Below are positions 16,171-22,094 of a stretch of 24,015 bases of DNA, piece by piece. A program made the position numbers and the translations under genes. This DNA comes from a virus: IMG/VR virus record IMGVR_UViG_3300042456_000195, positions 1 through 24,015 of that record, one strand, 5' to 3'. A model generated the notes under the pieces. That model made no database searches. It saw nothing but the letters and a program-made list of their open reading frames with translations, and was not told the origin of the DNA. Positions within the stretch are counted from its first letter, which is position 1. The number at the start of each line of letters is the position of its first letter.

Positions 16171-16973
16171 GATCGGTTGTTGCCTTGCTGCTATTGATGG
16201 TATCAGTAGAAGCATGGGCAGCCCCTAGCTTGCTTGGTATTTGTCATCCGCAGTTTAACTGTGCTGGGGTGGACAGGCTGTATCGGGACCAGGATAAGCT
16301 AGTTATTAGCTGGCTAGAGAATACTTTTGGGCATAAGTGCCAGTGCGTAGAAAGGCTATTAAGCGACGCCAGGCCAAAGATTATACGAGCCCACCTGATA
16401 CAAAGCCCATGCATGAGAAACAAGCGTTGTGGCCGTTATGAGGCGCTATGGGGCTATACAGCGGCATCAGCTAGTAGGGCGGCACAGAATCCAAGAAGCA
16501 GGTTAAGGAAAAGGTTTACGGTAATACTTGAACGATTTAGGCAGCGGATACAGGGCAAGGAGCTTACCTGTTACGTATCGCCATGTTTGGAGTGTGATTT
16601 GTATGAGCCTGCTAGAAGAGTGCTTGCCAATCTTGTATCTGCTGCTTTGCCTACTTGTAACATTGTGGACAATCCATACCGGCGACGCTGCTTACCTGGA
16701 ACCACCTGTGAGCAACACGGAACTAATCCTGCTCTATCTGCCCCTTGTATAATTGACCTAGACGGGATTGACGGAGTTACTATCGACCTAAAAAAATGGG
16801 TGGTCAAATACAAGCATTGTGATTTATCCTTTTATTGGGAGCCCTGGATGAATTGCATACGGGGTAGTTTTATCGATCCCAGAAGCCGCAACTGTAGTTA
16901 CGGAAAGTCTATATTTGAAGGTGCTATATGCCGCTCATTCTTGCATCCATCCTCCGCCATTTGCTTACCCTAG
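16167..16973 (+). CDS. Secreted cysteine-rich protein, candidate novel endolysin
   Basis: 268 aa, ATG 16167 in an ATGA overlap. Signal peptide at residues 1-19 (hydrophobic VVALLLLMVSVEAWA) with cleavage near AWA-AP. The mature part has 18 Cys in about 250 residues, spread over the whole chain, with blocks RAHLIQSPCMRNKRCGRYE, YVSPCLECDLYE, NPYRRRCLPGTTCEQHG and PCIIDLDGIDG. These remind me of conserved phage proteins without assigned function and of a TIM-barrel-like order of strands and acidic loops. Sits in the lysis block before a holin. A periplasmic hydrolase is the best guess; no classical lysozyme motif is visible. Confidence 0.65.
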   Translation: MRSVVALLLLMVSVEAWAAPSLLGICHPQFNCAGVDRLYRDQDKLVISWLENTFGHKCQCVERLLSDARPKIIRAHLIQSPCMRNKRCGRYEALWGYTAASASRAAQNPRSRLRKRFTVILERFRQRIQGKELTCYVSPCLECDLYEPARRVLANLVSAALPTCNIVDNPYRRRCLPGTTCEQHGTNPALSAPCIIDLDGIDGVTIDLKKWVVKYKHCDLSFYWEPWMNCIRGSFIDPRSRNCSYGKSIFEGAICRSFLHPSSAICLP

Positions 16974-17113
16974 CTGCTGGAGCGCTTGTTACCGTAGGCG
17001 TGTCAGAGCATGATGCTGCTAACCTTGCTATGGCTGCTGAGCCAGTGCTAGGCGGCGCTATTCTTTACGGTGCTGCACAAGCTTGGTCGATTGTTGAGAA
17101 GAAGAAGCGCTAG
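16928..17113 (+). CDS. Holin, Pam3_gp28-like
   Basis: 61 aa, ATG 16928 with AAGGTG about five bases upstream, starting 46 nt inside the previous gene. Two TM helices at about 8-25 (ILRHLLTLAAGALVTVGV) and 37-55 (EPVLGGAILYGAAQAWSIV) with a short basic tail KKKR. Hairpin topology, size and the LRHLLT...GALV...WSIVEK pattern match the Pam3_gp28 family of putative phage holins. It probably makes membrane holes that time lysis. Its TAG overlaps the stop of the opposing gene in CTAG. Confidence 0.78.
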   Translation: MPLILASILRHLLTLAAGALVTVGVSEHDAANLAMAAEPVLGGAILYGAAQAWSIVEKKKR

Positions 17114-17406
17114 AAACTACTTGAACGGTAGGAGCGCGTCTTTTCAAAGTGGGTATAGTTAGCTAGGCGCTTCCGTATCTTGCTTACCGCATCTTCTCTG
17201 TCTAGTAGCATGGAACAGATATAGACAAGGTTGTACTGCCTTGGATGTTCTTCGAAAAAGAAGCCATGCAAATCCTGCTTAAAAAAGTCGGTCAGTTCTT
17301 TAGCTGGTGCGCAATAGTCTGCGATTGCTCTTTCTATAACTGCTAGCCATAGCAATACTTCCGGCTGCGTTGGCGCGTCTACGTGCTGAGCTTGTACTTC
17401 TGTCAT
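17110..17406 (-). CDS. Conserved small phage protein, WLAVIERAI motif
   Basis: 98 aa from ATG 17406, which forms an ATGA overlap with the upstream stop; ATG 17430 would give 106 aa. A PEVLLWLAVIERAIADYC helix is followed by KELTDFFKQDL and a C-terminal YICSMLLDREDAVSKIRKRL helix that resembles a small helix-turn-helix. I recall similar small proteins in many phages (W..VI..Ai.D ... ic..l..d...v..ri) without known function. Last gene of the leftward operon; its stop overlaps the holin stop. Confidence 0.65.
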   Translation of the reverse strand: MTEVQAQHVDAPTQPEVLLWLAVIERAIADYCAPAKELTDFFKQDLHGFFFEEHPRQYNLVYICSMLLDREDAVSKIRKRLANYTHFEKTRSYRSSSF

Positions 17407-17735
17407 TTTAATGTCGAAGTCTTTTGACATTGGACTAAAGCTAGGAAGTCCTCCAGGTACATAGTTACTAGCCAGGGCCGGTTGTTCTTACGGTGACATA
17501 CTATTGGAGTTTTGTCACCGCAGTCTCTTGTAGCTTGGTCAATAGCCTTGTCTACGTTAAGATTCTGAACCCGCTTACATTCGATGTGGTAATCAGCCAA
17601 TTCGGTGCAAACTACATCAGAGTCGCCAGCCTTACCGCAGAACTGTTGGGTACGCCTAGCAGTAAATCCATGCTCCTTTAGCTTGTTTGCAAGCTCTCTT
17701 TCTCCTGCGGCGCCCTTGGCTCGTGAGTCCGTCAT
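17403..17735 (-). CDS. PD-(D/E)XK nuclease, Holliday-junction-resolvase-like
   Basis: 110 aa from ATG 17735, one base after the upstream TAA, with AAGG about ten bases upstream; ATG 17756 would add 7 residues. The chain has the resolvase layout: AKGAAGERELANKLKEHGF with Glu12, GDSDVV with Asp38/Asp40, and IECKR with Glu52 and Lys54. These residues would bind metal and cut branched DNA. The size fits the Hjc-like phage nuclease family. Lies in the early operon with RecT and an SSB-like protein, so it likely resolves recombination or replication intermediates before packaging. Confidence 0.8.
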   Translation of the reverse strand: MTDSRAKGAAGERELANKLKEHGFTARRTQQFCGKAGDSDVVCTELADYHIECKRVQNLNVDKAIDQATRDCGDKTPIVCHRKNNRPWLVTMYLEDFLALVQCQKTSTLK

Positions 17736-17736
17736 A

Positions 17737-18342
17737 TTAGTAATAAACCTTATCACTATTAGCTACTGACCAGCGGTTACAATCTTCTGCTGACCAGATT
17801 GTTTCAAGTGTAGCATATTCTTTTGTCGGTGCAGTCGGATTATTTCCAATAAAGAAGGCATCTTTAAAAACTAATCTATTGGTAGGCAAAGCTGCAACTT
17901 GTCCGTTATCAAGCAAAACAACGTGGGCACACTTGTTTTGGTCTGGCTGTAACAGAAAAGCAGATTCAGACTCAGAATCAGGTAACCAATCAATCGTAAA
18001 CCAATACGTGCCAGATACCTTAGTTTTGTCTTTAAGCAGTGCATCGCATTGATAGCCTTTAAACATATCAAAGGTAGTTACTATGGGGCGGTAACTGAAA
18101 CAATCCCATAGTTGAAGTAAGTCCAAAGAGTATTCACCAGAGTTGCCAACATCAAGGTCATGCCACAACCAATGCAAAGGGATATGACGAAAGTGCGCGC
18201 CTGATTCAAGTAATACGTGGAATTGTAGCGCTCTTGCTTTGTATGATTGTATTGCAAATGCGTAGCCATGTTCAAAACCTTCTTTACCGTTTAAGTTCTT
18301 GTTCTCTATCCAAACTTTAAGGGGCGGTATATCTGCGTTCAT
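17737..18342 (-). CDS. Conserved phage protein of unknown function
   Basis: 201 aa from ATG 18342, preceded by a strong AAGGAGGAGGG and in an ATGA overlap with the DUF551-like gene; the longer frame to 18378 lacks this. The pattern YAFAIQSYKARALQFHVLLE, HIPLHWLWHD, LDLLQLWDCFSYRP and DQNKCAHVVLLDNGQVAALP is one I remember from a family found in many phages, with no assigned function. It has no TM or signal peptide, and it is rich in aromatic residues. The family is probably a beta-rich fold. Confidence 0.7.
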   Translation of the reverse strand: MNADIPPLKVWIENKNLNGKEGFEHGYAFAIQSYKARALQFHVLLESGAHFRHIPLHWLWHDLDVGNSGEYSLDLLQLWDCFSYRPIVTTFDMFKGYQCDALLKDKTKVSGTYWFTIDWLPDSESESAFLLQPDQNKCAHVVLLDNGQVAALPTNRLVFKDAFFIGNNPTAPTKEYATLETIWSAEDCNRWSVANSDKVYY

Positions 18343-18779
18343 CCCTCCTCCTTCGGCGGCGCAGGTAGCTCTTGCCAATGCGTAACGCCTTCTACAATGT
18401 CATCATATTTATCGTACCATTTTGCAGAATAATAATAAGCAACGTCATGGTCATGCCAACCATCGCCACTAATAAGTACCAACACTGTTATTTCCTCATC
18501 CTCCGGCAGCCTCTCCTTTACGCTAATCCAACCATTTACATCCACCATTTTGCTCATGTCGAGAATATGCTCGCAAGTATCCGGCATCACCTTGTCGACA
18601 TCAGCAACCTGATCTTGTAACTCTTGTATCCTAGCCTCTGCCTCCTCTAGCGCTGCGTGCGCATGTTCCTGTGCTGCTTTATAGCCAGCGAGGAAGGCGT
18701 CTTTGCTTAATATATAAGCATTGGTTGTTAAACAAGAATTCGCATACTCCTCTGCTAGTTCTTCTGGTGTTTTACTCAT
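18339..18779 (-). CDS. MSKTPEELA-module protein fused to DUF551
   Basis: 146 aa from ATG 18779, in an ATGA overlap with the upstream HTH gene. N-terminal MSKTPEELAEEYANSC and AFLAGYKAAQ form a module shared with its neighbours; residues 37-57 are a coiled-coil-like linker; the C-terminal 65 residues match DUF551 (WISVKERLPEDEEITVLVL to VTHWQELPAPP). DUF551 is common in phages but has no known function. Its first 32 bases of coding strand are identical to those of the gene at 19465 (18748-18779 and 19434-19465), which points to duplication or exchange. Confidence 0.75.
   Translation of the reverse strand: MSKTPEELAEEYANSCLTTNAYILSKDAFLAGYKAAQEHAHAALEEAEARIQELQDQVADVDKVMPDTCEHILDMSKMVDVNGWISVKERLPEDEEITVLVLISGDGWHDHDVAYYYSAKWYDKYDDIVEGVTHWQELPAPPKEEG
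18748..18779 (-). repeat. 32-bp direct repeat, copy 1 (start of module gene)
   Basis: Identical to 19434-19465. It covers the first ten codons of the gene starting at 18779. The partial third copy near 19003-19030 differs at a few bases. Confidence 0.85.
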
Positions 18780-19030
18780 AACGTAAAAAACTCAATAAAC
18801 GGAATGTTCAATTTATTTGCCATAGCTACTAAGTCATGTAGCATTATTCGCTGCTTGCCTAATTCTAAATTTGTAATTGAGCTACGACACAACTTTACTT
18901 CAGGCAAAAGATATTCAGCGAATTCTTTTTGCGTCATGCTCAGTCGCACTCTGTGTGTTTGTATTTTGCTGCCCACGATTGCATAAATGCGATTATTGCT
19001 TGCCGCCAACTCTTCAGGTGTTTTACTCAT
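18776..19030 (-). CDS. MSKTPEELA-module XRE-type HTH regulator
   Basis: 84 aa from ATG 19030, overlapping the upstream stop. After a shared start MSKTPEELAASNN, residues 22-82 are a Cro/CI-type HTH: HRVRLSMTQKEFAEYLLPEV (first helices), then LCRSSITNLELGKQR as the recognition helix region and DLVAMANKLNIPFIEF. This would bind an operator as a dimer. It lies in the early operon with two closely related module genes. Possible targets are the palindromes near 22055 and 23906, but that is inference. It may instead control its own operon. Confidence 0.78.
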   Translation of the reverse strand: MSKTPEELAASNNRIYAIVGSKIQTHRVRLSMTQKEFAEYLLPEVKLCRSSITNLELGKQRIMLHDLVAMANKLNIPFIEFFTL

Positions 19031-19220
19031 CTTTTAGCTCCTTTTCTTTGCCTCTTTCCCCTGCTCTATATCCAGCAATAAACGCATAAGCCAACCAATG
19101 GCGATCAAATGGCCCGTCGTTTAATAGGTTGGAAAAATCATTTGCTAATTCCTGCATTGTTTTGTTTTGACCATGAGTTTTGCGTTCAAACATAGCCATA
19201 AAATCGTCCGGTGTTCTCAT
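19023..19220 (-). CDS. Small module-family protein (AFIAGYRAG)
   Basis: 65 aa from ATG 19220, in a TAATG overlap with the upstream gene. Starts MRTPDDFMAMFERK, a diverged form of MSKTPEELAEEY, and ends with WLAYAFIAGYRAGERGKEKE, the second block of the family module. No other domain is present, so this is close to the bare module. Function unknown; the neighbours suggest it belongs to a small expanded gene family. Confidence 0.62.
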   Translation of the reverse strand: MRTPDDFMAMFERKTHGQNKTMQELANDFSNLLNDGPFDRHWLAYAFIAGYRAGERGKEKELKDE

Positions 19221-19465
19221 TAAAAAAATCCCTTTTTTTCGATATAGGTAAGCTTAAACTTTTCAATTAAAGGTTTTGCATCGGGCTCCTTCTCGCCATG
19301 TTGCTTGCGAAGCTCTACATACAAATCAAAAATTTCCTTTTCTGACATTTCCCGTCCAGCCTTATATCCAGCGATAAACGCCTTCTCGCAAGCTGCTGTC
19401 ACTGAGTGTGTATCGTTAATCCTATCGCCATATTCCTCTGCTAGTTCTTCTGGTGTTTTACTCAT
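19220..19465 (-). CDS. MSKTPEELA-module small protein
   Basis: 81 aa from ATG 19465, in an ATGA overlap with the 51-aa TM gene. MSKTPEELAEEYGDR and KAFIAGYKAGRE are the shared blocks; the rest is a charged helical tail of unknown type (KPLIEKFKLTYIEKKG). First of four family genes in transcript order. It shares 32 identical bases at its start with the gene at 18779. Confidence 0.66.
   Translation of the reverse strand: MSKTPEELAEEYGDRINDTHSVTAACEKAFIAGYKAGREMSEKEIFDLYVELRKQHGEKEPDAKPLIEKFKLTYIEKKGFF
19434..19465 (-). repeat. 32-bp direct repeat, copy 2 (start of module gene)
   Basis: Identical to 18748-18779 over 32 bases, covering the first ten codons of the gene starting at 19465. Confidence 0.85.
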
Positions 19466-19617
19466 TTTATTTCCTTTGCTTCAACACACACATAACTCCC
19501 AGCGCTGCTTAAAAGTACGCCCCCTTTTGCAGCGCAATTATTTTTAGAAACGCGAAGAAAATAGAAACTAGCGAATACAATCAATAGTCCGATTGCAGCA
19601 ATTAAAAGCTCTTTCAT
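19462..19617 (-). CDS. 51-aa single-TM protein with two-Cys tail
   Basis: Frame from ATG 19617 to TGA 19462-19464, the TGA overlapping the next ATG. RBS GAGAGG lies six bases upstream. One TM helix at about 4-21 (LLIAAIGLLIVFASFYFL), then a CAAKGGVLLSSAGSYVCVE tail with two Cys around a GG. Similar TM plus C...GGVL...VC proteins recur in phages (memory). It is well supported by overlaps on both sides. Function unknown. Confidence 0.72.
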   Translation of the reverse strand: MKELLIAAIGLLIVFASFYFLRVSKNNCAAKGGVLLSSAGSYVCVEAKEIK

Positions 19618-19619
19618 AT

Positions 19620-20093
19620 CTACCTCTCAAATGATTCCATGCCCCACAGTTTGTCCTGTGACACAAACCAAGCCTCTTTATAGCCGCCAGGATTAGCCCT
19701 GACGCCTCTTTCTAGTGCCAGATAACCTTCAAGCCAGCCCAGCAGTTTAACACTACAGCGGCTCACATAGGTGAGTATGTAGCGCCTATCTGCTGAGTCA
19801 TTATCACGAAAGACTAGCTTGCCATCCTCTTTACGCACTGCCCTAACCTCAACGTCATGCCCACAGTCTGCAACGTCTTTAAATGTGCCATGGGTTAGCT
19901 GTACTTTCTTGCCTAGCCACTGCGATACTTTAAGCTCTGCCAAAGCTCCTACAGTGTGAATCTCTAGCGCATCTAATACAGACTTAACCGGCATTCTGTC
20001 TTTGCAGCCTAGTAGCTCTGCTTCGTACTGCCTAACTTCAGCAGTTTTTACAGCTACAAGCATTTCTTTGAACGTATAGGGCAGTGTAATCAT
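19620..20093 (-). CDS. Conserved phage protein, PD-(D/E)XK-like
   Basis: 157 aa from ATG 20093, two bases after the upstream stop. The pattern HTVGALAELKVSQWLGKK (helix with Glu), then DVADCGHDVEVRAVRKEDGK (Asp and Glu-x-Arg) and KLVFRDNDSADRRYILTYV with GWLEGYLALE fits a nuclease-like fold I recall from several phages. The usual Glu-x-Lys has Arg in place of Lys, so activity is uncertain. Neighbouring genes are replication or recombination related. Alternative: a non-catalytic member. Confidence 0.62.
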   Translation of the reverse strand: MITLPYTFKEMLVAVKTAEVRQYEAELLGCKDRMPVKSVLDALEIHTVGALAELKVSQWLGKKVQLTHGTFKDVADCGHDVEVRAVRKEDGKLVFRDNDSADRRYILTYVSRCSVKLLGWLEGYLALERGVRANPGGYKEAWFVSQDKLWGMESFER

Positions 20094-20095
20094 GG

Positions 20096-20488
20096 CTAGA
20101 ACGGCAGATCATCCATGTCTATTTCTTCGTGCTTTGCACCGCTCTTTCCCTCGCTGAAACCTCCAGACGCCATGTGCTCTACGTCATGCTCTGCCCTGTT
20201 ACTAGCGTATTTAACTGCTTGCTGTAGAAGCTCGATCAGCTTCTCTAGCTCTTCTTTGTAATAATACTTCGTTTCTATGTACTGCTGTGTCTCTTTGTTC
20301 TTGTATGTCTTGCGTATGGTAAAGCTGTAACCGCCGTTTTTAGCTGTCCATACTGCTACGTCTACGCCTCTATCTCTAAAACTTTGTACTGGCTTATTCA
20401 TACTTTTTTTTACCTTCTTAATAATTGTCTCTAGTACGTTGTTTATCTTTACTGCGTCTCGTCTTTTCTGATATTCTGAACTTCTCAT
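20096..20488 (-). CDS. ssDNA-binding-protein candidate with SSB-like acidic tip
   Basis: 130 aa from ATG 20488 or 101 aa from ATG 20401. The first has the GAATATATGA start context shared by four other genes; the second has a good AAGAAGG site. The core is VDVAVWTAKNGGYSFTIRKT, KYYYKEELEKLIELLQQAVK; similar short proteins in phages and plasmids are thought to bind ssDNA with a non-OB fold. The tail HEEIDMDDLPF is like the DDDIPF tip of bacterial SSB that recruits repair proteins. A hairpin (20497-20528) abuts the first start. Binding is inferred. Confidence 0.62.
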   Translation of the reverse strand: MRSSEYQKRRDAVKINNVLETIIKKVKKSMNKPVQSFRDRGVDVAVWTAKNGGYSFTIRKTYKNKETQQYIETKYYYKEELEKLIELLQQAVKYASNRAEHDVEHMASGGFSEGKSGAKHEEIDMDDLPF

Positions 20489-20496
20489 ATATTCTG

Positions 20497-20533
20497 GCCC
20501 CGTTGATTATTAATTTAATCTTCGGGGCTTTTT
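20497..20533 (+). terminator. Terminator-like hairpin on the strand opposite the genes
   Basis: Stem GCCCCG/CGGGGC (20497-20502 with 20523-20528), an internal TT/TT mismatch, an inner GATTA/TAATC stem, and five T at 20529-20533. Oriented to stop rightward (+) transcripts, though the genes here run leftward. It also overlaps the leader of the SSB-like gene. Confidence 0.62.
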
Positions 20534-20682
20534 ATATCCCTCACTACATCTAGGGCCCAGCGCAAGCCGTCTTCTTGCCCCTTTTCGAACTCAGAGAGCG
20601 GCTCTTTGCTGGTTTCTAGTAAGTTAATAAGCTTCTCAATCACGTCGATTGCTAGATTTAACTCTTTCGATGTACTGCTCAA
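20515..20682 (-). CDS. Possible 55-aa helical protein (TTG start)
   Basis: Frame from TTG 20682 to TAA 20515-20517, with a GGAG about seven bases upstream. Fills the otherwise empty gap after the ribbon-helix-helix gene and overlaps its end. Predicted product has charged helices (LAIDVIEKLINLLE, EKGQEDGLRWALDVVRDI) with no known match. The weak start codon and small size keep confidence modest. Confidence 0.45.
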   Translation of the reverse strand: MSSTSKELNLAIDVIEKLINLLETSKEPLSEFEKGQEDGLRWALDVVRDIKSPED

Positions 20683-20824
20683 AAGCGTCTCCTATTATGT
20701 CTGTGAGTCTCAGCTTGTTGCGCTTCGCGTAATTCCGCAAAAAGCTCACAAATCGTTTTTCCACAATCACTGTAAACCGTACTGCCCCGTCTCTGGGTGC
20801 ATCGTCTCGCCTTTCTTCTGTCAT
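20636..20824 (-). CDS. Ribbon-helix-helix (Arc/CopG-like) DNA-binding protein
   Basis: 62 aa from ATG 20824 with GGAG about ten bases upstream. A polar N-terminus, a beta strand VRFTVIVEKR near 15-24, helix FVSFLRNYAKRNK, turn LRLTDIIGDAFEQYIERV; this is the Arc/CopG layout. Such proteins bind operators as dimers of dimers. Downstream of RecT in the same operon; probably an early regulator or a plasmid-type copy-control-like factor. Confidence 0.7.
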   Translation of the reverse strand: MTEERRDDAPRDGAVRFTVIVEKRFVSFLRNYAKRNKLRLTDIIGDAFEQYIERVKSSNRRD

Positions 20825-20865
20825 ACCCTACTACTCCTTTTAGTCTAACCAACAATCTGAGTCTT

Positions 20866-21627
20866 TTACGCTTCCACAGGTTGCTCATCTTTGACATCCT
20901 CCGTAATACACTGAGTTAATCGCTCAAGCCTAATAGGTGAGCGGAAAATTGACCCTGTCACCTCCTTAGCCCCACAGTTGCGCAAGTATCTCTCTGCTGC
21001 TAACCGCTGCTCACCATCCAGCCTAGACGTATCGTAAAAGGTGGGAATGCGCCTTGTTTTGGGCTCGTCGGGCTTCCTTACTTCTATAATATCGCCATGT
21101 ATTGTGTGGTCGATTGGTGGCGGCTCATACGCTTTAGGCGGGGCAAACTCGCTGGGCATCTCTTCTGCTGTGTAGAGTCCTCCCAGCTCGTTAATAAACG
21201 CCTCACGTATAGCCAAGCTCTTTGCGCATTTACTTAGCATTATACTAGGCATCGTTTTCCATATGGGAGTTTGCTTGCCGTACTCAGCCATATACGCCGT
21301 TGCTATGCTAGGGAAACGCCTGTCTTTACGGTAAACCTTAGCGGTTGCGCTGACTAGCTGCTTGTCATCCCACTCGAACGTGACCTCCATGCCGTCAAAC
21401 TGTGGGTGACTATTAGCTATTTTTAGGAACCCGTTGATTCCTGTCATTAGCTGCAAGCGCCCACCTGCTTTAATCGCCCAAATCTCTTTGGTAGCTGGAT
21501 TCAAGCCAGTTGCCCTACACATCTCAGCAAACAGCACAAACTCAGGGTCAGTCAGCCCTGGTGCTACTGTGTTGCGCAGCGCGTTAAGCATCTCTAAGTT
21601 ATTTCCTGCGGTTAATTCTTTGCTCAT
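20866..21627 (-). CDS. recT: RecT-family single-strand annealing protein
   Basis: 253 aa, ATG 21627 with AAGGAAGG seven bases upstream. Matches the RecT/Bet pattern: FAEMCRATGLNPATKEIWAI, LQLMTGINGFLKIANSHPQF, EWDDKQLVSATAKVYRKDRR, KTMPSIMLSKCAKSLAIREA, EELGGLYTAEEMP. It anneals complementary ssDNA and would be used in phage recombination and replication. The C-terminal 70 residues beyond the core are variable. No RecE or lambda-exonuclease partner is next to it, so the partner may be elsewhere or the small nucleases may serve. It starts inside the end of the Zn-ribbon gene. Confidence 0.9.
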   Translation of the reverse strand: MSKELTAGNNLEMLNALRNTVAPGLTDPEFVLFAEMCRATGLNPATKEIWAIKAGGRLQLMTGINGFLKIANSHPQFDGMEVTFEWDDKQLVSATAKVYRKDRRFPSIATAYMAEYGKQTPIWKTMPSIMLSKCAKSLAIREAFINELGGLYTAEEMPSEFAPPKAYEPPPIDHTIHGDIIEVRKPDEPKTRRIPTFYDTSRLDGEQRLAAERYLRNCGAKEVTGSIFRSPIRLERLTQCITEDVKDEQPVEA

Positions 21628-21826
21628 ATCCTTCCTTTTCTTCAGTTGTCATTTGATTGTCTTCGGCATCGAACCCACTTATTAACAGCATTCTGGGCCC
21701 AAAATCAGTTTCGCAAAACTCGCACTCTTGCCACTCGTCTCCCTCGTCGTCAAAAAATGCGTCTTCACGTACTGGTTGCCAATTTTCACAACTATAACAT
21801 TCTACCCAGCGCCTATTCTTGCTCAT
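21599..21826 (-). CDS. Small zinc-ribbon protein
   Basis: 75 aa from ATG 21826 with GGAGAAAT directly upstream; this site lies in the tail of the previous gene, and the longer frame to 21862 lacks an RBS. Two CxxC knuckles (Cys10/Cys13 and Cys35/Cys38) are separated by an acidic loop, which fits zinc binding. Ends 29 nt into recT. Function unknown; perhaps a DNA or protein contact in recombination. Confidence 0.68.
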   Translation of the reverse strand: MSKNRRWVECYSCENWQPVREDAFFDDEGDEWQECEFCETDFGPRMLLISGFDAEDNQMTTEEKEGYEQRINRRK

Positions 21827-22037
21827 ATTTCTCCGGTGTAGCGTTATAAATTGTGTCGTCAATATCCTCTAGCAGTGACTCGCTATCCTGCTGGCAATGC
21901 ACCGTTAGGTCGTCCCAACCCTCGATAGGGTCGAATGTCAATCGGCCGTCCTCCAACCGCATAGCAAGCACATTAAAGATGTGCCCGTTCCTATGTTGCA
22001 AACGATAGGATGGGTAGTTTATTTGTATTAGTTTCAT
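21813..22037 (-). CDS. Small acidic early protein
   Basis: 74 aa from ATG 22037, with GGAG and the GAATATATGA context; ATG 22079 is in frame but without RBS and overlaps a palindrome. Starts MKLIQINYPSYRLQHRNGH, with a beta-rich first half and acidic second half ending EKYEQE. No match known. Directly downstream of the palindromes at 22055-22094, so probably first gene after that control region. Confidence 0.65.
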   Translation of the reverse strand: MKLIQINYPSYRLQHRNGHIFNVLAMRLEDGRLTFDPIEGWDDLTVHCQQDSESLLEDIDDTIYNATPEKYEQE

Positions 22038-22054
22038 ATATTCTTCTCCTTTGC

Positions 22055-22094
22055 TGTATTGTATACAGTAACCAGACACTATCAGTACACAGTA
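22055..22094. promoter_or_regulatory. Candidate operator pair (palindromes)
   Basis: A perfect 15-bp palindrome CTGTATTGTATACAG at 22054-22068 has a half-related site GTACACAGTA at 22085-22094. The related 13-mer TGTACTGTGTACA at 23906-23918 has compensating changes (C and G in place of T and A) that keep symmetry. Both lie just upstream of - strand genes. They look like binding sites for one dimeric repressor. Confidence 0.5.

Noticed and set aside
16528-16752. + strand frame with hydrophobic stretch resembling a membrane protein
   Set aside because: Out of frame within the Cys-rich gene; hydrophobic residues are a frame effect. No RBS.
16745-16752. TATAAT on the + strand in the lysis block
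   Set aside because: No -35 and inside coding region.
20757-20765. Further DnaA-like box TTTTCCACA
   Set aside because: Single relaxed match inside a gene; expected by chance in 24 kb.
20679-20897. - strand frame overlapping recT end and the RHH gene
   Set aside because: Arg-rich shadow of two genes in another frame.
21240-21250. TATAAT on the - strand inside recT
   Set aside because: No -35 element at the proper distance; coding sequence.
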